A stretch of 64,000 nucleotides of DNA from Pontibacter silvestris (GCF_020907275.1 NZ_JAJJWI010000009.1:1-64000), one strand, 5' to 3'; shown: positions 9,170 to 19,202, numbered from the stretch's first letter. Translations and numbers: made by a program. The notes: generated from the sequence alone by a model not told the origin.

Positions 9170-11086
9170 TTAATTTATATTCTTCACAAAAACTACCTTA
9201 TCCCCATCAGCTTTTACAACATTGTTCAGAAACTCTACCAGCCTTGCATAAGACTCGGAGCTAAAACGTCCGTCGTACATCTGCATAGTGCGGATGTAGG
9301 TTACCTCCGGGCCGTTAACTTTTATAGTAGCCTTATACTCTCCGAACTCTGACTTATGCACGACATCCTGCGGCTGATACTCTAATGTATAGCCTACAGG
9401 TAATTCGAAAACAACAGAGTCTGAATCGAAGAAGGCCATATTGCGTACTACATCGGTTTTTCTCTTCTCAGGTTGCGGAGGAATGTAAGTCCATTTACTC
9501 ATTAGGTTTGGACTCAGAAACATACGCTTACCACTTATGGTAGCACATTGGCGCAAACTCAACTCCAGCTTTTCTGTTACAACTGGCAGGCGCATTTTCT
9601 GTTCTTCAAACCCATAACTCAGAATTTCATAGGAAGGAACTTTTATCTGCTGATACAGCCATTTCTTCTGGTCATCGGGCTTTAAGCTATGAATTGCCTG
9701 GCTACGAGACTCCTGCTGCTCCCCTGTATAAACTGTAGTTACTGTTGCCGTACCATTACCTGCCTCATCCAACTGCACCTTAATATTTCTCTTCTGCGCA
9801 TTGTCTTCAGCCTTGTAGAACTGCGTTTTTACAAGCTTTCCGCCATCAGGCGTAATTAGAAGCGCGTGGCGGCCACCTGTAAAGCTACCGGAATAACCAG
9901 CAGCAGTTGTCTGGCTCGTACACTCCAGCCACAGCGTATCTTTCGGCAAAGGCACACACAATATAACATGGTTAAACTGGCTACTCGGGAAATCTGTAAT
10001 AACGTCCGTAGCACCATCTCCGGCTCGAATCAATGCCTGGTAAGAGTCCACACCAACAGCTTTCAGCATAGATTGCGTATAATTAGTAAGGGCTTTGCAG
10101 TCGCCGTAGCCTTTGCTATCTACAAAAGAAGCCTCAAAAGGCTGCCATCCTCCAATACCTAGTTGTATAGAAACATATCGGGTTTTACCCTGCAGGTAAT
10201 CATATAGTTTCTTAGCCTTTTCTTCCGGTGATGTTGCCCCGACTACCATTTCCTGCAACTTTTGCCTAGTAGCTTCCGGCAGTACATCACGCCCTGTGTT
10301 AAGCTTATTTACCCACTGCCCGTAACTTTGCCAGGTTTCCATATTCCCCTGATAGCCCTCCACCTCAAAATATGTGGGTGCTGTGCGTACTTCGGGTACC
10401 AGTTCCGCCAGAGACGGGCCATAAGGTTCTTCCACCACCGGCGCCAGATCCTTTACCTGCCACAGGTACACATCATATGTAGGGGTGCTTTCCTGCGTTA
10501 CTTTTTCCTGCAGATTATTCTCGCGATAGCGCAGTTTCATTCCTTTTGGCACCTCTACCCGTAGCAATGCCTTCTCTACTGATAGGTCTTCCTCACTTTG
10601 CGGGCGCCACAGCGGATAAAACAGCATATTCTTAGTTGTTACCTGGTATTCGAACTCTACTGTATAAGGGTAGATCGTATAAGTCAGGTTAGCAATCTTT
10701 ACACGATTATCTTCAAACAGCGAAAAGTCGGACACTGAGCTGATATCTATAATATCTTTATTCTTCAGTGTTTTTATTTTCTTACCTGACTTGTCATAAG
10801 AGGTGCCTGTAATATTATCAACCTTACTTAATTTATCGTAAGGCACATAGAGCTTTGCATGATGCTTTCCGTTTTCGTTAAGTATGGTAATGGTAGCTTT
10901 GTACTTAGTAACACCACTGCCAATGGAGTTTACAGTAAATACTGTTTCCTCTGAGCGTATAATAGCGTTGGCATCTTTAGTAAGGTCAACAAGGGTAACT
11001 GCTTTTGCGGGAATGCTGGCCAATGCTTGCTGCATTATGCTTGACAGCCCTAGCAAAAGCCATATAAAAGAGTAAAGGAGCTTCAT
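9170..11086 (-). CDS. DUF3857 transglutaminase-like secreted protein (active-site intact)
   Basis: Exported protein of 638 residues with a leader ending near ALA-SIPAK. The N-terminal half is the beta-rich DUF3857 domain. A transglutaminase-like core follows at about residues 275-400: the Cys in GYGDCKALTNY, the His in FNHVILCVP and the acidic residue in LWLECTSQ (Glu where papain-like folds often have Asp, usual in this family). The C-terminal part is another beta-rich domain (DUF3858-like). The role in Bacteroidota envelopes is unknown. It is a paralogue of the gene at 13704-15698, where the Cys and His are lost; a glycosidase gene lies between them. Confidence 0.88.
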   Translation of the reverse strand: MKLLYSFIWLLLGLSSIMQQALASIPAKAVTLVDLTKDANAIIRSEETVFTVNSIGSGVTKYKATITILNENGKHHAKLYVPYDKLSKVDNITGTSYDKSGKKIKTLKNKDIIDISSVSDFSLFEDNRVKIANLTYTIYPYTVEFEYQVTTKNMLFYPLWRPQSEEDLSVEKALLRVEVPKGMKLRYRENNLQEKVTQESTPTYDVYLWQVKDLAPVVEEPYGPSLAELVPEVRTAPTYFEVEGYQGNMETWQSYGQWVNKLNTGRDVLPEATRQKLQEMVVGATSPEEKAKKLYDYLQGKTRYVSIQLGIGGWQPFEASFVDSKGYGDCKALTNYTQSMLKAVGVDSYQALIRAGDGATDVITDFPSSQFNHVILCVPLPKDTLWLECTSQTTAAGYSGSFTGGRHALLITPDGGKLVKTQFYKAEDNAQKRNIKVQLDEAGNGTATVTTVYTGEQQESRSQAIHSLKPDDQKKWLYQQIKVPSYEILSYGFEEQKMRLPVVTEKLELSLRQCATISGKRMFLSPNLMSKWTYIPPQPEKRKTDVVRNMAFFDSDSVVFELPVGYTLEYQPQDVVHKSEFGEYKATIKVNGPEVTYIRTMQMYDGRFSSESYARLVEFLNNVVKADGDKVVFVKNIN

Positions 11087-11132
11087 TATGTTTGTTTATA
11101 CGATATATGGCTATTGTTATTTAAGTTTAGAA

Positions 11133-13229
11133 CTACCTTTTCAGGATTTTAAAAGTTTGTTTGCAGCTTTCTGATGACACCCTCAAAAAATATACTCCTG
11201 CTGCATACCTATTCCCAAGTTCTACCGGAATCTTATTCTCACCTGCATGCGCTTTAACCTTATCTTCTAAAACAACCTTTCCAAGAGTGTTCACAACACT
11301 TATGTTTACTTCTTCTTCAGACTTAGATGTGATGCTGAAATTGAAGGAACTCCCGAACGGGTTTGGATAAACAAGTGCCTTTTGATCCTGAACCTCAAAC
11401 TCAACTGATTTTATTGCGGAATAGGTTACTTTTCCATCAAAGTCTGTTTGCTTTAGGCGGTAATAACGTGAGCCACTTTTTCCTGCTTCCTGGTCCAGGA
11501 AAGAATATGAAATAGGCACCATTGAATTCCCTCCGGAAGAAGACTTGATGAAAGCTAAAGTCCTAAAAGATTTTGCCTCATTATCTGACACCTGCACTTC
11601 AAAACCAGCATTGTCTCTTTCCGAAGCAGTTTGCCAGGTTAGCTCAACGTCATTGTTTTTTCGCTGTGCTTTGAAGTAAACGAGCTCTACCGGGAGTGAA
11701 TCGCTTGAAAATTGCAGTACCGTAATAGACGCAGGATCAACTGTAATAGAGAAACCTGTCTTATTACTACCTTCATCTGCCTTTATTGATCCAATTGACT
11801 CAATAATGTCAGGTTCAATATCTACAATAGAGCTTCCTTTAAAGACAGACACACTTGCTGAACCACTATTACTAAAATTATTCAGGTTAAGGGCTACTTT
11901 CTTAGAATTCTGATCGTCCTTATTAATTAAGAACACATTTAAGTAATTCTCGTCTTTAGTGGCATAAGAAACAATATAAGAACCATCAGTAGCATTTGTA
12001 ATAGATCCAACTTTATCTAATAAGTACTTACCCCATAGTGATATCGCTTTTCCATTGGCCTGTAAACTGCCATCGCTGCTAAGGGCGTTATAAATAGGTA
12101 AGTTAAACTCATAGTTATAATTAAAATACCTTGTAGTCCAGAACAATGTAAAGTCAACTTTATCATCAACTATTTGTTTCCCAATAATATCAAAAGCAAT
12201 TAAGGCATGACCCACATCGTTGGCCCAACTAGTCCAGCCTTGCCCTTTCTCAAAAAAAGGCCCCCAGTCCATTGAGTTAGTCTCTGAAATTAATAACCTG
12301 ACTCTATCTCGTGCATATGCACTATTATTGATAGCTTCCTTAGCCTTTCTTATTTCTTTGGTTAAATCAGGGACACCATCTTTATAATCGTTGTAACCGT
12401 CCCACACATATACAGGAAAAGCACTTATACCTAAGTAATCAATCAAAGAAGCAGCTTTTTCGTTATTAAGCAAAGTTGCCCACCAGTTCATGTTGTCCCT
12501 GTTCAAATCCTTACCATTTACAACTATTTTAATATCAGGATCTGCTTCTTTCATGGCAGTGGCAAAATCGATTACATCATCTCTGTACTGAGCAGCCGTA
12601 ATAGTTTTATTCCACGATTCATTCCCAATCATCCAGTATTTAATATTATACTTGTGATCTTTCGCATATTTTACCCACGCCTTTGCTACTTTAATTAAGT
12701 AGCTTCTTGAAGCTAGAGAGTCCCCTTTACAATTACTATCCCTGGCTTCGTACTGCCCGTCTCCATTAACTACAATAAATGGTTCAGCGCCTGTGTAGTC
12801 TACTAATTTCATGAATTCTTCAAAATCAAGGGTAGTTTCCTCTAGTGTTGCAGTATCATCTTTGGTAAACTGAAACTCTGAGTTAGGGAAATAACATTTT
12901 CCCTTTGAAGACAAAGAAGGATTTATGGATGTAAAAGGAGATTGTGACCATAAATAATTATCAGCTTTTTCACCTCCCGGAAACCTTAACATGCTAACAT
13001 TCAAATTCTTTAAAGCATCTTTAGTAGAGATAGTACGCCCTTCAGGATCATAGCTATCATCGTCCACCAAATAATCCATATTGATACCTATTGGATTGTC
13101 TGATAATACCTTTGTTAGTTTATTTGCATCTACGTTTATAGTATAAGTATCCTGAGCAAAACCTTCTATAGTAAAAGCTATTAAAGGAATTATAAAAAGA
13201 AGCCTTTTAATAAGGTATGATTTAATCAT
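11133..13229 (-). CDS. Secreted alpha-L-arabinofuranosidase-like glycosidase with T9SS sorting domain
   Basis: Exported protein of 698 residues, signal peptide to about residue 26 (IEGFAQ). The catalytic part resembles clan GH-A arabinofuranosidases (GH51-like): LRFPGGEKADNYLW at 81-94, acid/base E204 in MIGNESW and nucleophile E316 in LLISETNS. A beta-sandwich follows (to about 510). Then comes an Ig/fibronectin-like linker (LPVELVYFKAQRKNNDVELTWQTASERDNAGFEVQ) and a C-terminal type A sorting domain from about 610 (YPNPFGSSF to the final FKILKR), which directs type IX secretion to the cell surface. The substrate is probably a plant or algal arabinan-type glycan, but related GH30/GH39/GH79 activities cannot be excluded. 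Confidence 0.82.
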   Translation of the reverse strand: MIKSYLIKRLLFIIPLIAFTIEGFAQDTYTINVDANKLTKVLSDNPIGINMDYLVDDDSYDPEGRTISTKDALKNLNVSMLRFPGGEKADNYLWSQSPFTSINPSLSSKGKCYFPNSEFQFTKDDTATLEETTLDFEEFMKLVDYTGAEPFIVVNGDGQYEARDSNCKGDSLASRSYLIKVAKAWVKYAKDHKYNIKYWMIGNESWNKTITAAQYRDDVIDFATAMKEADPDIKIVVNGKDLNRDNMNWWATLLNNEKAASLIDYLGISAFPVYVWDGYNDYKDGVPDLTKEIRKAKEAINNSAYARDRVRLLISETNSMDWGPFFEKGQGWTSWANDVGHALIAFDIIGKQIVDDKVDFTLFWTTRYFNYNYEFNLPIYNALSSDGSLQANGKAISLWGKYLLDKVGSITNATDGSYIVSYATKDENYLNVFLINKDDQNSKKVALNLNNFSNSGSASVSVFKGSSIVDIEPDIIESIGSIKADEGSNKTGFSITVDPASITVLQFSSDSLPVELVYFKAQRKNNDVELTWQTASERDNAGFEVQVSDNEAKSFRTLAFIKSSSGGNSMVPISYSFLDQEAGKSGSRYYRLKQTDFDGKVTYSAIKSVEFEVQDQKALVYPNPFGSSFNFSITSKSEEEVNISVVNTLGKVVLEDKVKAHAGENKIPVELGNRYAAGVYFLRVSSESCKQTFKILKR

Positions 13230-13703
13230 TATTCTGTTTGTTTTAAAATAGATATTTTGGCTTAGTTAAGATAGAGTGTCACGGAACAGGAACAAGCTTT
13301 CCAGTTAGGCACAGGAACACCGATTAGTAGTCTAGTTTGAAACTATCAAATATTATAGGTAATCTGATACTTTTGAGGGAAGACAATTTACTACAGAAGA
13401 GACCAAAGTAGTAGCATTTAAATTTAGCCCCATACTTATATCTGGTGTACTCCTCCTGCACAATTCAACTTGTTTGATTAATATGGTAAAGCGATTTACT
13501 AAACAAGCATTATAAAAAACTATTTTCATACTCTTTTGTGGAAATTCTGCTGCTAATGAGGGCATAAATGTATCAAAAAAGATCAATATTTTCTACTGTT
13601 TATCTCATAGAAGTAACATACTGCCGCCATACATACCCTCTTGTAATATGCCCGCCACTCAAGTTCTGCAATAGAGTGACGGGCGAGAAAACAGGGAAAC
13701 TCG
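13230..13703. other. Intergenic gap, one hairpin
   Basis: No convincing gene; short open stretches here lack family features and a plausible start. A hairpin with arms 13650-13660 and 13674-13684 (one mismatch, 13 nt loop) lies 20 bp past the stop of the minus-strand DUF3857 gene and could be its terminator. The right part should hold the minus-strand promoter of the arabinofuranosidase gene, but I see no clear consensus. Confidence 0.5.
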
Positions 13704-15698
13704 TTATTCAACAGCCAAACTCTTCTTCAATACTATATTCTCTGCATGTTTTGCTATTATCTGATTATAAAATTCTTTTAGATACGGGTATTCCTGTGCA
13801 TAAAACATAGGTTTGCTAATACTTATTTTACTCATTACCTCTAAGATGTTCCCTTTCTGTTGAACAATGTAGATAAATTTGCCGCCACTCTCCGGCAACG
13901 CCACTGAAAGACCTTTCGGCACTTCATCTAGCTCATATCCCTCAGGTATAACAAACTTACAGATGAATGTTTCATCTATTGGAGCAGCAAAGTCAACAGG
14001 GTACGTGCGTTCATTAAGCTTAAAAGGGTTTTCTTTTTCACCGTGGCCTACCATCGGGTTCAGGTAGATAACGCTGTTTGCCTTACCGTTTTCGTTTGCT
14101 GTTATATCATAATTAATGGCAAGCGCCTGGGTAATCATGTCGAGGTTCTTGATTTCAGGTTTGCTTATTTTATAATCTCCAAAATCTTTTGCAATACGTT
14201 CCGCATATTTATTTTCGCCTTCTTCCAATATGTTCTTTCGCATGTAAAGAGCTTCATAACCTCCTATAGATTCCGTAGCTTTCCCTTTGATTTCCCCGTT
14301 GCCGTCAATAGAAAGTTCTGCACTAAAAAGTTTTACATAAGGTAACACAGGCTTCAGTTCAACCCATCGCTGGTCCTCTTTTTTGATCAAACGTCCTACT
14401 CCATTAAGACAGCGCACTGGCAGCATACCAGCAGGAAGAAGTGGCTCAGTAGCATCTAACAGGTATTCCTTATCTGCTACCTTTACCTGCGAAACCACAT
14501 AGTTAAACTTGTTTAGCATAGGCGAGTATCCTTCAAAAACACGCCCATGGTCTCGTGTACTAACTAAAACAGGAGCAGCATCTAAGCCAGCCTCCAGTAA
14601 CATAGCTGTCAGCAACAGGTTTATTTCGGCAGAACTGCCCGTACGGTTGTCGTAGGCTTTGCGGATTGGGGCTTCTGTATATACCCTATTCTTACCGTTC
14701 CATTTCATGTTACTTTTCACCAGGTCATAAATGGCCTGCATTTGCTCTTCTGCACCTGTATGCTTGGCCACAACAGCTGCAATTTCATCTTTAAAAAATC
14801 CGTTACGGTTCAGTTGTGTTCCAAACCGGTCACTTTTAAGCAAATCATTTGTAACGTCCTCCCAGTTACCTGTCATGGTCTTCTGCAACTCACCCGGAAA
14901 CTTTACGGATTGTAGTTCAAACTCAATCTTAGCCTGATAATCACTTAGAGTTGTGATATACTTTTCCTCCCGCAGTGCCGGCACATCTTTCATCATCCAT
15001 ACATAGGCATTATTGTCTAACTTGGCTCCTGTACTACTCCCTGGCGCACCAACTGTCTTTTCCTGCTTTGAGTCGTAAAAAGGCACATAACCTTTTTGCA
15101 AGAACTTATAGTCAAAATATTCAGGAATTTTTACACGGTACTCACTCCAGGCAACAGGTATTGTATGCTGAAACTCCCAATCCCGCAGGTTATAAACGAA
15201 ATCAGACAATATTGTATAAGAGAACTCAATAACAGAACCTTCTTTCACGTTAGGCATCGTAAACTTTTTAGCAGACCAGTTCTCGTTCATCTGCTCATCA
15301 AAAGTCACCTTAGATTCCAGTTTGTCTTTTATTATTTTCCCGTCTTCAATATTATAGGTAAAGCCTTTTATAGAGTTAACCTTCTCTCTATCAGTCCCCC
15401 TCTGAAAGTATGGGATTGATACGTTTGCCCAATCGTACCCTGACTTTTTCAGGATTTTGATGCGCGTATGCCGTTCAAACACTATTTGAAATCCACTGGA
15501 ATAGGTAAAATAAGAACTTCCATAGTCTGATAATATAACAGCCGTAGCACTTGTGTCTTTTTCATAAGACTTCATAGTTAGCTCGGCTTCGCTTACTTTA
15601 CCAAACTTAGCCGACTGCGCCCTGACATGTGTTACCTCCAGAAAGCCAAAAAGAAGTGCTAAAGTAAAAAGCGTAGAGGTTATTGTTTTCATAAGCAA
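13704..15698 (-). CDS. DUF3857 transglutaminase-fold protein, catalytic residues lost
   Basis: Exported protein of 664 residues, leader ending near THVRAQ. It has an N-terminal DUF3857 domain (ERHTRIKILKKSGYDWANVSIPY) and a transglutaminase-like core at about residues 310-420. Where the paralogue at 9170-11086 has YGDCKAL, this one has RTGSSAEINLLL, so the nucleophilic Cys is gone. The His position reads KFNYVVS. The final Asp remains (YLLDATEP). It is therefore probably a non-enzymatic binding or structural relative. The C-terminus ends in a beta-rich domain. Such degenerate copies are common in Bacteroidota and have no known function. Confidence 0.85.
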   Translation of the reverse strand: MLMKTITSTLFTLALLFGFLEVTHVRAQSAKFGKVSEAELTMKSYEKDTSATAVILSDYGSSYFTYSSGFQIVFERHTRIKILKKSGYDWANVSIPYFQRGTDREKVNSIKGFTYNIEDGKIIKDKLESKVTFDEQMNENWSAKKFTMPNVKEGSVIEFSYTILSDFVYNLRDWEFQHTIPVAWSEYRVKIPEYFDYKFLQKGYVPFYDSKQEKTVGAPGSSTGAKLDNNAYVWMMKDVPALREEKYITTLSDYQAKIEFELQSVKFPGELQKTMTGNWEDVTNDLLKSDRFGTQLNRNGFFKDEIAAVVAKHTGAEEQMQAIYDLVKSNMKWNGKNRVYTEAPIRKAYDNRTGSSAEINLLLTAMLLEAGLDAAPVLVSTRDHGRVFEGYSPMLNKFNYVVSQVKVADKEYLLDATEPLLPAGMLPVRCLNGVGRLIKKEDQRWVELKPVLPYVKLFSAELSIDGNGEIKGKATESIGGYEALYMRKNILEEGENKYAERIAKDFGDYKISKPEIKNLDMITQALAINYDITANENGKANSVIYLNPMVGHGEKENPFKLNERTYPVDFAAPIDETFICKFVIPEGYELDEVPKGLSVALPESGGKFIYIVQQKGNILEVMSKISISKPMFYAQEYPYLKEFYNQIIAKHAENIVLKKSLAVE

Positions 15699-16344
15699 TG
15701 TTTATTTGTATAAAGTTTTTTTAGTACACAATTCTTCGTCTGAGTATAAAACAAAAGCATCCTGCAGGGCTTATATTTATTACGTATAAAAATACATATA
15801 TTTTAATATATTATCCCAAAACAAAATAAATTATTTATTAAATTTTAACAGCAGAATACTAAATATAGTGTTGACTTAGCTTTTTCAGAATTAAAATAAG
15901 ACAGGCAAAAGCAACTAAGATGTTACTAACTGGCACTTTACTTAAACCATCAATCTAGCAGAAGATTTTAGAATTGTTCTTTGGGGATATAATAATATTG
16001 GTTTATTATTGATGGCATTAGCAAACAAGACAGCAATAACTTTACCGACAGCAGATAGCTTGCTTATAAAGCCTAGGGAAAACCTTCTATAAAAGAATAC
16101 TTGCTTTAGAACAATCTATTTAAAATTCTCTCAAAAGAGAGTAGTAACCTAATCCACTAATTATTTTTAGCTTTATTATCAAGCTTTACGACTTAAACTA
16201 AGCTTATAGCTAAAAAGCGCATTTACCTTTCTCAATCGAAAAGTGAATGCGCTTTTTAACTTTAAGCTCATAAAAGAATCTGACAGCTTTTAAAACAAGC
16301 TAATGACAAGAGAGGCAAGAGCTATTCATTGCCTTTACCTTATG
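15699..16344. other. AT-rich intergenic gap
   Basis: 646 bp with no supported gene. It presumably holds the promoter of the DUF3857 gene on the left (very AT-rich, 15770-15900). The only structure I can identify is the terminator hairpin at 16212-16257. Confidence 0.6.
16212..16257. terminator. Hairpin terminator of the small unknown gene
   Basis: Arms 16212-16231 and 16238-16257 pair with two mismatches/wobbles around a 6 nt loop. The stem is A-rich on the left and T-rich on the right. It lies about 90 bp past the minus-strand stop at 16345. Confidence 0.75.
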
Positions 16345-16713
16345 TTATAGATATGTAGAGAAGTTTTTCCCATCTTGCCAAAACTCGCGACAGGCTTCGC
16401 GTTGTGATTCAATAAAGTCCTTATCTTTCTTTAAGTCTTTCCAATTACCATAACCAAGGCGTTCGCACAGCCGGAAAAAACTATCTCCTTGATTCTTCTG
16501 GCCTTTAACACGGACAAGACTACTAAGAAGAGGTCGACCTGCTGAGTGTTCCAGTTCAGATATTTCGTCAATTACATCGTTTAACAGGTAGCGCTCATGA
16601 GAATTTTCTAAGTTGAGCCCAAGCTCAGCTTCAAGAATCAGGTTCTGAAAAGACATCAGATGTGCTCTACCACGAGCCACTTGAATGAGTTTCTTTCTTA
16701 CGCGTGTGTTCAT
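16345..16713 (-). CDS. Conserved small protein of unknown function
   Basis: Protein of 122 residues, charged and soluble, without signal peptide or membrane segment. The N-terminal half is helical (ARGRAHLMSFQNLILEAELGLNLEN). The middle has HSAGRPLLSSLVRVKGQKNQGDSFFRLCERLGYGNWKDL. I recall the GRPLLS(A/S)LV...GxxFFxLxxxLG pattern from small uncharacterised bacterial proteins, but I cannot name the family. It stands alone with its own terminator, next to the paired putative DNA-repair genes. The start at ATG 16713 is the only good choice. Confidence 0.7.
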   Translation of the reverse strand: MNTRVRKKLIQVARGRAHLMSFQNLILEAELGLNLENSHERYLLNDVIDEISELEHSAGRPLLSSLVRVKGQKNQGDSFFRLCERLGYGNWKDLKKDKDFIESQREACREFWQDGKNFSTYL

Positions 16714-16887
16714 GGAGCAAAGTGTTTTTTATGTGCAGCAACAGTAGCTTTATATCTATTCAGATTACCTTAAAAAGCTTACTACACTTTTTATCATTAA
16801 AACAATATATATTCCATTTTACGTATATATATTAGCTTTTGTTGCAGATTAAGCGCTTTTTTTTGCAACAAACTAAACCTATGTCCG

Positions 16888-17685
16888 TTACATTAGCCGC
16901 TCAGATTTTAAATCGATTTTAGGTTGTTTTTCGCTAAGGTATTTCCAGTAGCGTTTTGGCATGTGGCGCTGGTGTAGCTTTGGGTTCTTCCGCTCAGGAA
17001 TATTCACGTGATCAAAATATACCTGCCAGAGTTGTTTATATTTATCCTCTTCCTCATCAAGTACATTACCTAGCAAAACAGCTTGCAAAGCTTTACTGCC
17101 TGTTTCCTCCAAATCGATCAATAAAGTAGAAGCCAGATCATAATATGCTCCGTATTTACGGTGGAGGTCGTAGATTACCCAGCGCTGATCTGCATACCGT
17201 TTTTCAAAATGGTTTATAACAATTGGTAAAACATTAAAATCCGGAGCAATAGTAGCAAAATATAAGCCATCACTTGTTTTCTGAAAACGAACAAAAGCCT
17301 CCATCCTGTGCTTCTCACGATGCACCTGCTTATGTACCTGCTGCAACTGCAGTACACAGGGAGCAGCATAATTTCCCTCTATACTTACAGGACTATCAAA
17401 CACTAACTTAATATAATCAAAGACAAGCATTTCATAGCCTTTTTGCTCCCACAGAAAAGCATAATATAAAGCCTGCTGCGCCTCCACTGATAGCTTTTTT
17501 TGCAACCCCGACCATACCCGACTGGCTTTCTGATCATCGGTTACGACAGTTATGCTCTCACCAAACATATCAGGCTGCACCAAGTAAGCGCGCGCTATAC
17601 TTACTGGCCAGGCTTTACGCTCATAAGCTTCAAACACTACTGTCAGCAGCCCTTCAAAAGTGCCATCGTACGTGTACAAGTACAT
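16888..17685 (-). CDS. TIGR03915-type putative DNA metabolism protein
   Basis: Protein of 265 residues beginning YLYTYDGTFEGLLTVVFEAYE, the hallmark start of the TIGR03915 family, with RWVIYDLHRKYGAYYDL in the second half and a basic end with KRYWKYLSEKQPKID. The family is nearly always encoded next to the radical SAM protein TIGR03916, as here (17937-19202), and the pair is predicted to act in DNA modification or repair; the reaction is not known. The C-terminal part resembles uracil-DNA-glycosylase-associated regions, which I infer from memory only. A small open frame lies between the two partners. Confidence 0.85.
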   Translation of the reverse strand: MYLYTYDGTFEGLLTVVFEAYERKAWPVSIARAYLVQPDMFGESITVVTDDQKASRVWSGLQKKLSVEAQQALYYAFLWEQKGYEMLVFDYIKLVFDSPVSIEGNYAAPCVLQLQQVHKQVHREKHRMEAFVRFQKTSDGLYFATIAPDFNVLPIVINHFEKRYADQRWVIYDLHRKYGAYYDLASTLLIDLEETGSKALQAVLLGNVLDEEEDKYKQLWQVYFDHVNIPERKNPKLHQRHMPKRYWKYLSEKQPKIDLKSERLM

Positions 17686-17705
17686 GTTTAGCTATTGTTA
17701 TAGCG

Positions 17706-17918
17706 CTATTGCTTAGAGGTATTACTACGTGTTTTATCATTGTTATGAGCCTGAGCTCTGCTGGCAAGGCTTTGTAGCTGTGGCACCAGCATGTTTAATT
17801 TACAGTAAAGCGACACACGGGCAACTTTCTGATTATTTCTCATGACAATTATTTTTTTAGGTTGGATTGATGTAGGAGTATGGATTGATGTGACTGTTTT
17901 CTTTTTACTTGCGGCCAT
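17706..17918 (-). CDS. Possible small basic protein between repair partners
   Basis: Open frame of 70 codons from ATG, on the same strand and in the gap between the radical SAM gene (stop 17937) and the TIGR03915 gene (start 17685), 18-20 bp from each. The product is basic and Thr/Ser-rich at the N-terminus (MAASKKKTVTSIHTPTSIQPKK), with a more hydrophobic middle. No family is recognised. Position and spacing favour a real operon gene; odd composition and lack of a known domain argue against it. Confidence 0.4.
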   Translation of the reverse strand: MAASKKKTVTSIHTPTSIQPKKIIVMRNNQKVARVSLYCKLNMLVPQLQSLASRAQAHNNDKTRSNTSKQ

Positions 17919-17936
17919 TCTTCATTATTCTAAAAA

Positions 17937-19202
17937 TTAACCTACCTGCCGAAACAGGTCTAACTGCTGTGTTAGCAGAGAACTGCGTACTGCCCCATCA
18001 CCGAATAATATTTTTCTGCGGATTACCTGCGAATCAAAATCGTGCCGGTGTAAGCTTTTTGCCTGGCAGGTAATAAAATACTTGGCTCGTTTTAATACCA
18101 CTCCCATCTGGCGCAAATGCTCAAAGCTTAACTGCGCAAACCGACGTGCTGACACTATTTTTTTTGCTGATTTTACACCGATGCCAGGCACACGCAATAT
18201 CAGCTCATAATCAGCAGTGTTTATCTCTACCGGGAACATATAGCGGTTACGGAGTGCCCACGCCAATTTCGGGTCTATTTCCAGATCCAGGTTCGGTTGC
18301 TTTTCATCTACTATTTCACTTGCCGAAAATCCATAGAATCGCATGAGCCAGTCTGCCTGGTAAATGCGGTTTTCCCTAATAATGGGAGGCCCTGTTATAA
18401 TAGGCAACCGGCTATCGCTGCTTATCGGCACATAACCAGAGTAATAAACCCGCTTAAGATTGTAGTCTTTGTACAAGCCACTGGAGAGTTGAAGTATTTG
18501 GTGGTCGTTTTCTGCAGAGGCTCCTACAATAAGCTGCGTACTTTGGCCTGCCGGAGCAAACACAGGCGCAGATTTAAACAACTTGCTTTCTTCTTTTGCC
18601 TGTACCAGTTGCTGTTTTATATTATCCATCGGCAGCAGAATTTCTGTATAGTTCTTCTCCGGTGCCAGTTGCTTTAGACTTTGCTCCGATGGCAGTTCAA
18701 TATTCACACTTAACCTGTCAGCATACAGCCCTGCCTCTTTTATCAGTTCTTCGCTTGCACCTGGTATGGTTTTTAAATGGATATAGCCATTAAACTTCTG
18801 TTCCTGCCGTAGCTTTTTGGCTATCCGCACTAGGCGCTCCATTGTATAATCAGCATTTTTAAATATACCTGAGCTAAGAAACAGTCCTTCTATATAATTG
18901 CGACGATAGAAATTTATTGTCAGGTCTACTACCTCCTGTACAGTAAAAGCCGCTCTTTGCACATCGTTACTTTTGCGGGTAACACAGTAAGCACAATCAT
19001 AAATGCAGTAATTAGTAAGCAGAATTTTGAGCAGCGAAACACAACGGCCATCTTCGGTATAGCTATGGCAAATACCCATACCCTCAGAGTTCCCCAGGCC
19101 TTTATTGTCATTCTTACGCTTTCCGCCACTGGATGAGCAGGAAACATCATATTTAGCAGCATCTGCTAATATCTTTAGCTTATCACTTATCCTGCTGTCC
19201 AT
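17937..19202 (-). CDS. Putative DNA modification/repair radical SAM protein (TIGR03916)
   Basis: Protein of 421 residues from ATG 19202 (MDSRISDKLKILADAAKYD, the usual family start); the longer frame to 19274 adds an unsupported leader. The radical SAM cluster motif CIYDCAYC (CX3CX2C) appears near residue 70. The C-terminal region has a helix-hairpin-helix (RVPGIGVKSAKKIVSARR) typical of DNA-binding proteins. It pairs with the TIGR03915 protein downstream on the same strand. The family is predicted to repair or modify DNA, possibly by radical chemistry like spore photoproduct lyase; this is inference from the fold and HhH. Confidence 0.9.
   Translation of the reverse strand: MDSRISDKLKILADAAKYDVSCSSSGGKRKNDNKGLGNSEGMGICHSYTEDGRCVSLLKILLTNYCIYDCAYCVTRKSNDVQRAAFTVQEVVDLTINFYRRNYIEGLFLSSGIFKNADYTMERLVRIAKKLRQEQKFNGYIHLKTIPGASEELIKEAGLYADRLSVNIELPSEQSLKQLAPEKNYTEILLPMDNIKQQLVQAKEESKLFKSAPVFAPAGQSTQLIVGASAENDHQILQLSSGLYKDYNLKRVYYSGYVPISSDSRLPIITGPPIIRENRIYQADWLMRFYGFSASEIVDEKQPNLDLEIDPKLAWALRNRYMFPVEINTADYELILRVPGIGVKSAKKIVSARRFAQLSFEHLRQMGVVLKRAKYFITCQAKSLHRHDFDSQVIRRKILFGDGAVRSSLLTQQLDLFRQVG

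Noticed and set aside
13353..13586. 77-codon minus-strand open frame
   Set aside because: No family features and the wrong amino-acid balance for neighbouring genes.
18297..18677. 126-codon plus-strand frame inside the radical SAM gene
   Set aside because: It is the antisense shadow of a well-supported gene.
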